Part shown: piece after piece, positions 4,693 to 5,616 of the stretch
How the letters are laid out: every line of letters starts with the position of its first letter
Position numbering within the stretch: position 1 is the stretch's first letter
NCBI GenBank assembly: GCA_031268395.1
Contig: JAIRXI010000187.1
Coordinates: forward strand, 1 to 5,616
Source of the DNA: Tannerella sp.
GTDB lineage: Bacteria; Bacteroidota; Bacteroidia; Bacteroidales; Tannerellaceae
Length of the DNA stretch: 5,616 nucleotides
Direction of reading: 5' to 3'
Translations under genes and position numbers: made by a program
The notes under the pieces: model-generated
Seen by the model: only the letters and a program-made list of their open reading frames with translations
Database searches by the model: none
What the model was told of the DNA's origin: nothing

Positions 4693-5607
4693 ATGGAAAA
4701 AAATACTCAAATATTACTGTTAATCGGCGCTCCGGGGTCAGGAAAAAGCACATTTGCCAAATATTTCATCCGCACGGAGGAGAACTGGATGCGCCTTTGC
4801 CGGGACGATTTCCGCATGATGAATTTCAACGATTCATTGCTGTCGAAAAACGAAGAAATCCTGCTTTCGGAAATGCTTGATGCGGCGGCAGAAGCGCTGC
4901 TTCGTAAAAAATGCAACGTGTTGATTGATTCCACCCATTGCCGTGCCAAGTACCTGAATCACTATATCGAAAAATTTAATACGCTGGCCGACATATCGTT
5001 CAAAGTCTTTGAATGTGGCGCGGAGGAACTGATTGCGCGTTGCGAGAAGCGGCAGGCGGAAACAGGACGTTCCGTTCCGGCACACATCATCCGGCGGTTT
5101 GTCAGGGAGTTGGAGCATCTAAAAACAACTTTCGATTTTTCTCCCCGTCCCAGGAGACAGGCCCCCTGTACGGCCCAAAAACAGGACCCCGCCCTGCCTG
5201 AAGCCATTATTTGCGACCTGGACGGCACACTGGCCCTGCTGGGTAACCGCAATCCTTACGATGCTTCGAAAAGCGATAACGATTATTTGAACGAAGCCGT
5301 AGCAAGCGTATTAAAAGCCTTTTCCGCCAACGGGTATCATATTTTATTGCTGTCAGGCCGGGAAGAAATTTTTCGCGACCCAACGGTGCGGTTTCTCGAA
5401 AAATTTGCCGTCCCCTATCAGCAGTTATGGATGCGCAAGGCGAAGGATTATCGCCGGGACGCGATAATCAAAAGGGAGATTTTCGACCTTGAGATTTCAG
5501 GCAAATACCATATCGAATTTGTACTCGACGACCGCGACCAGGTCGTGGAAATGTGGCGCAGAGAACTCCATTTGAATTGTTTTCAAGTCAATTACGGGAA
5601 TTTCTAA
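4693..5607 (+). CDS. pnkp: T4 Pnkp-like polynucleotide 5'-kinase / 3'-phosphatase
   Basis: This 304-residue protein matches phage T4 polynucleotide kinase-phosphatase (301 residues) in length, order and end. The kinase domain (about 1-150) has the P-loop GAPGSGKST at 12-20, R37-D38-D39-F-R41 corresponding to the T4 general base and substrate arginine (T4 RDDYR), IDST at 78-81, and KRQAETGRSVP (119-129) as the arginine-bearing lid. A basic, proline-containing linker (about 150-168) leads to a HAD phosphatase domain with D175-L-D177-G-T (nucleophile and acid), NPYD at 187-190, SGRE at 221-224 and DDRDQVVEMWRRE at 279-291. The end, CFQVNYGNF, parallels T4 CWQVASGDF. Known reaction: phosphorylation of 5'-OH ends and removal of 3'-phosphate or 2',3'-cyclic phosphate from RNA or DNA, producing ends ready for ligation. 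All key residues that I can place are present, so the enzyme should be active. It starts 3 bp after the HTH gene, lacks its own Shine-Dalgarno and is probably translationally coupled. The partner ligase is not in the window. Confidence 0.96.
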   Translation: MEKNTQILLLIGAPGSGKSTFAKYFIRTEENWMRLCRDDFRMMNFNDSLLSKNEEILLSEMLDAAAEALLRKKCNVLIDSTHCRAKYLNHYIEKFNTLADISFKVFECGAEELIARCEKRQAETGRSVPAHIIRRFVRELEHLKTTFDFSPRPRRQAPCTAQKQDPALPEAIICDLDGTLALLGNRNPYDASKSDNDYLNEAVASVLKAFSANGYHILLLSGREEIFRDPTVRFLEKFAVPYQQLWMRKAKDYRRDAIIKREIFDLEISGKYHIEFVLDDRDQVVEMWRRELHLNCFQVNYGNF

Positions 5608-5616
5608 GAAGACAGG

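Noticed and set aside
4542..4880. A plus-strand frame bridging the HTH and pnkp genes, considered as evidence of a frameshift that would restore a WYL domain.
   Set aside because: Its translation shows no WYL-like sequence, and both overlapped genes have intact frames with proper ends.
1..5616. CRISPR arrays, rRNA, insertion sequences or transposase genes.
   Set aside because: No regularly spaced repeat series, rRNA-like stretch or transposase motif was found on either strand.

Overview
The window looks like a chromosomal segment of a Bacteroidales-type bacterium. The MutS2 C-terminus, the CPA1 antiporter and the YFSRYFKRHTGMSP-type AraC relic all read like Bacteroidales proteins. Promoter-like sites fit the Bacteroidetes consensus (TTTG, about 20 nt, TAnnTTTG), and several start codons have A-rich leaders without a clear Shine-Dalgarno. 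This assignment is inference from protein and promoter style, not a database match.

Left part (1-2909), GC-rich housekeeping DNA: the 3' end of mutS2 (recombination control and ribosome rescue), an O6-alkylguanine-DNA alkyltransferase gene (ogt) in the same direction, and a convergent gene for a 510-aa NhaP2-type cation/proton antiporter with a C-terminal TrkA_C/RCK_C domain. The antiporter has a good candidate promoter about 30 bp upstream of its start. Sampled 60-base rows here are about 62-63% G+C.

Middle (2910-3152): a 243-bp spacer with the antiporter promoter, an imperfect tandem 15-bp repeat and a small hairpin just past the end of the next minus-strand gene. Base composition drops after this spacer.

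Right part (3153-5616), AT-richer (sampled rows about 38-43% G+C): a minus-strand calcineurin-like metallophosphoesterase. A 385-bp divergent spacer follows, holding an 11-bp perfect stem-loop at the predicted 5' end of the phosphoesterase mRNA, a second long inverted repeat, an AraC-family relic interrupted by a stop, a spaced 15-bp direct repeat and two -7 promoter elements. To its right is a tight two-gene plus-strand operon: a small winged-helix protein resembling the N-terminus of WYL regulators but with no WYL domain, then, 3 bp later, a complete T4 Pnkp-like enzyme (5'-OH polynucleotide kinase fused to a HAD 3'-phosphatase).

The most interesting hypothesis is that 3153-5616 is a laterally acquired nucleic-acid end-healing cassette: Pnkp converts 5'-OH and 3'-phosphate ends to ligatable ends, the small HTH protein may regulate it, and the metallophosphoesterase may process phosphate ends or nucleotides. 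No ligase is visible inside the window. The DNA just right of 5616 is where one would look for it.
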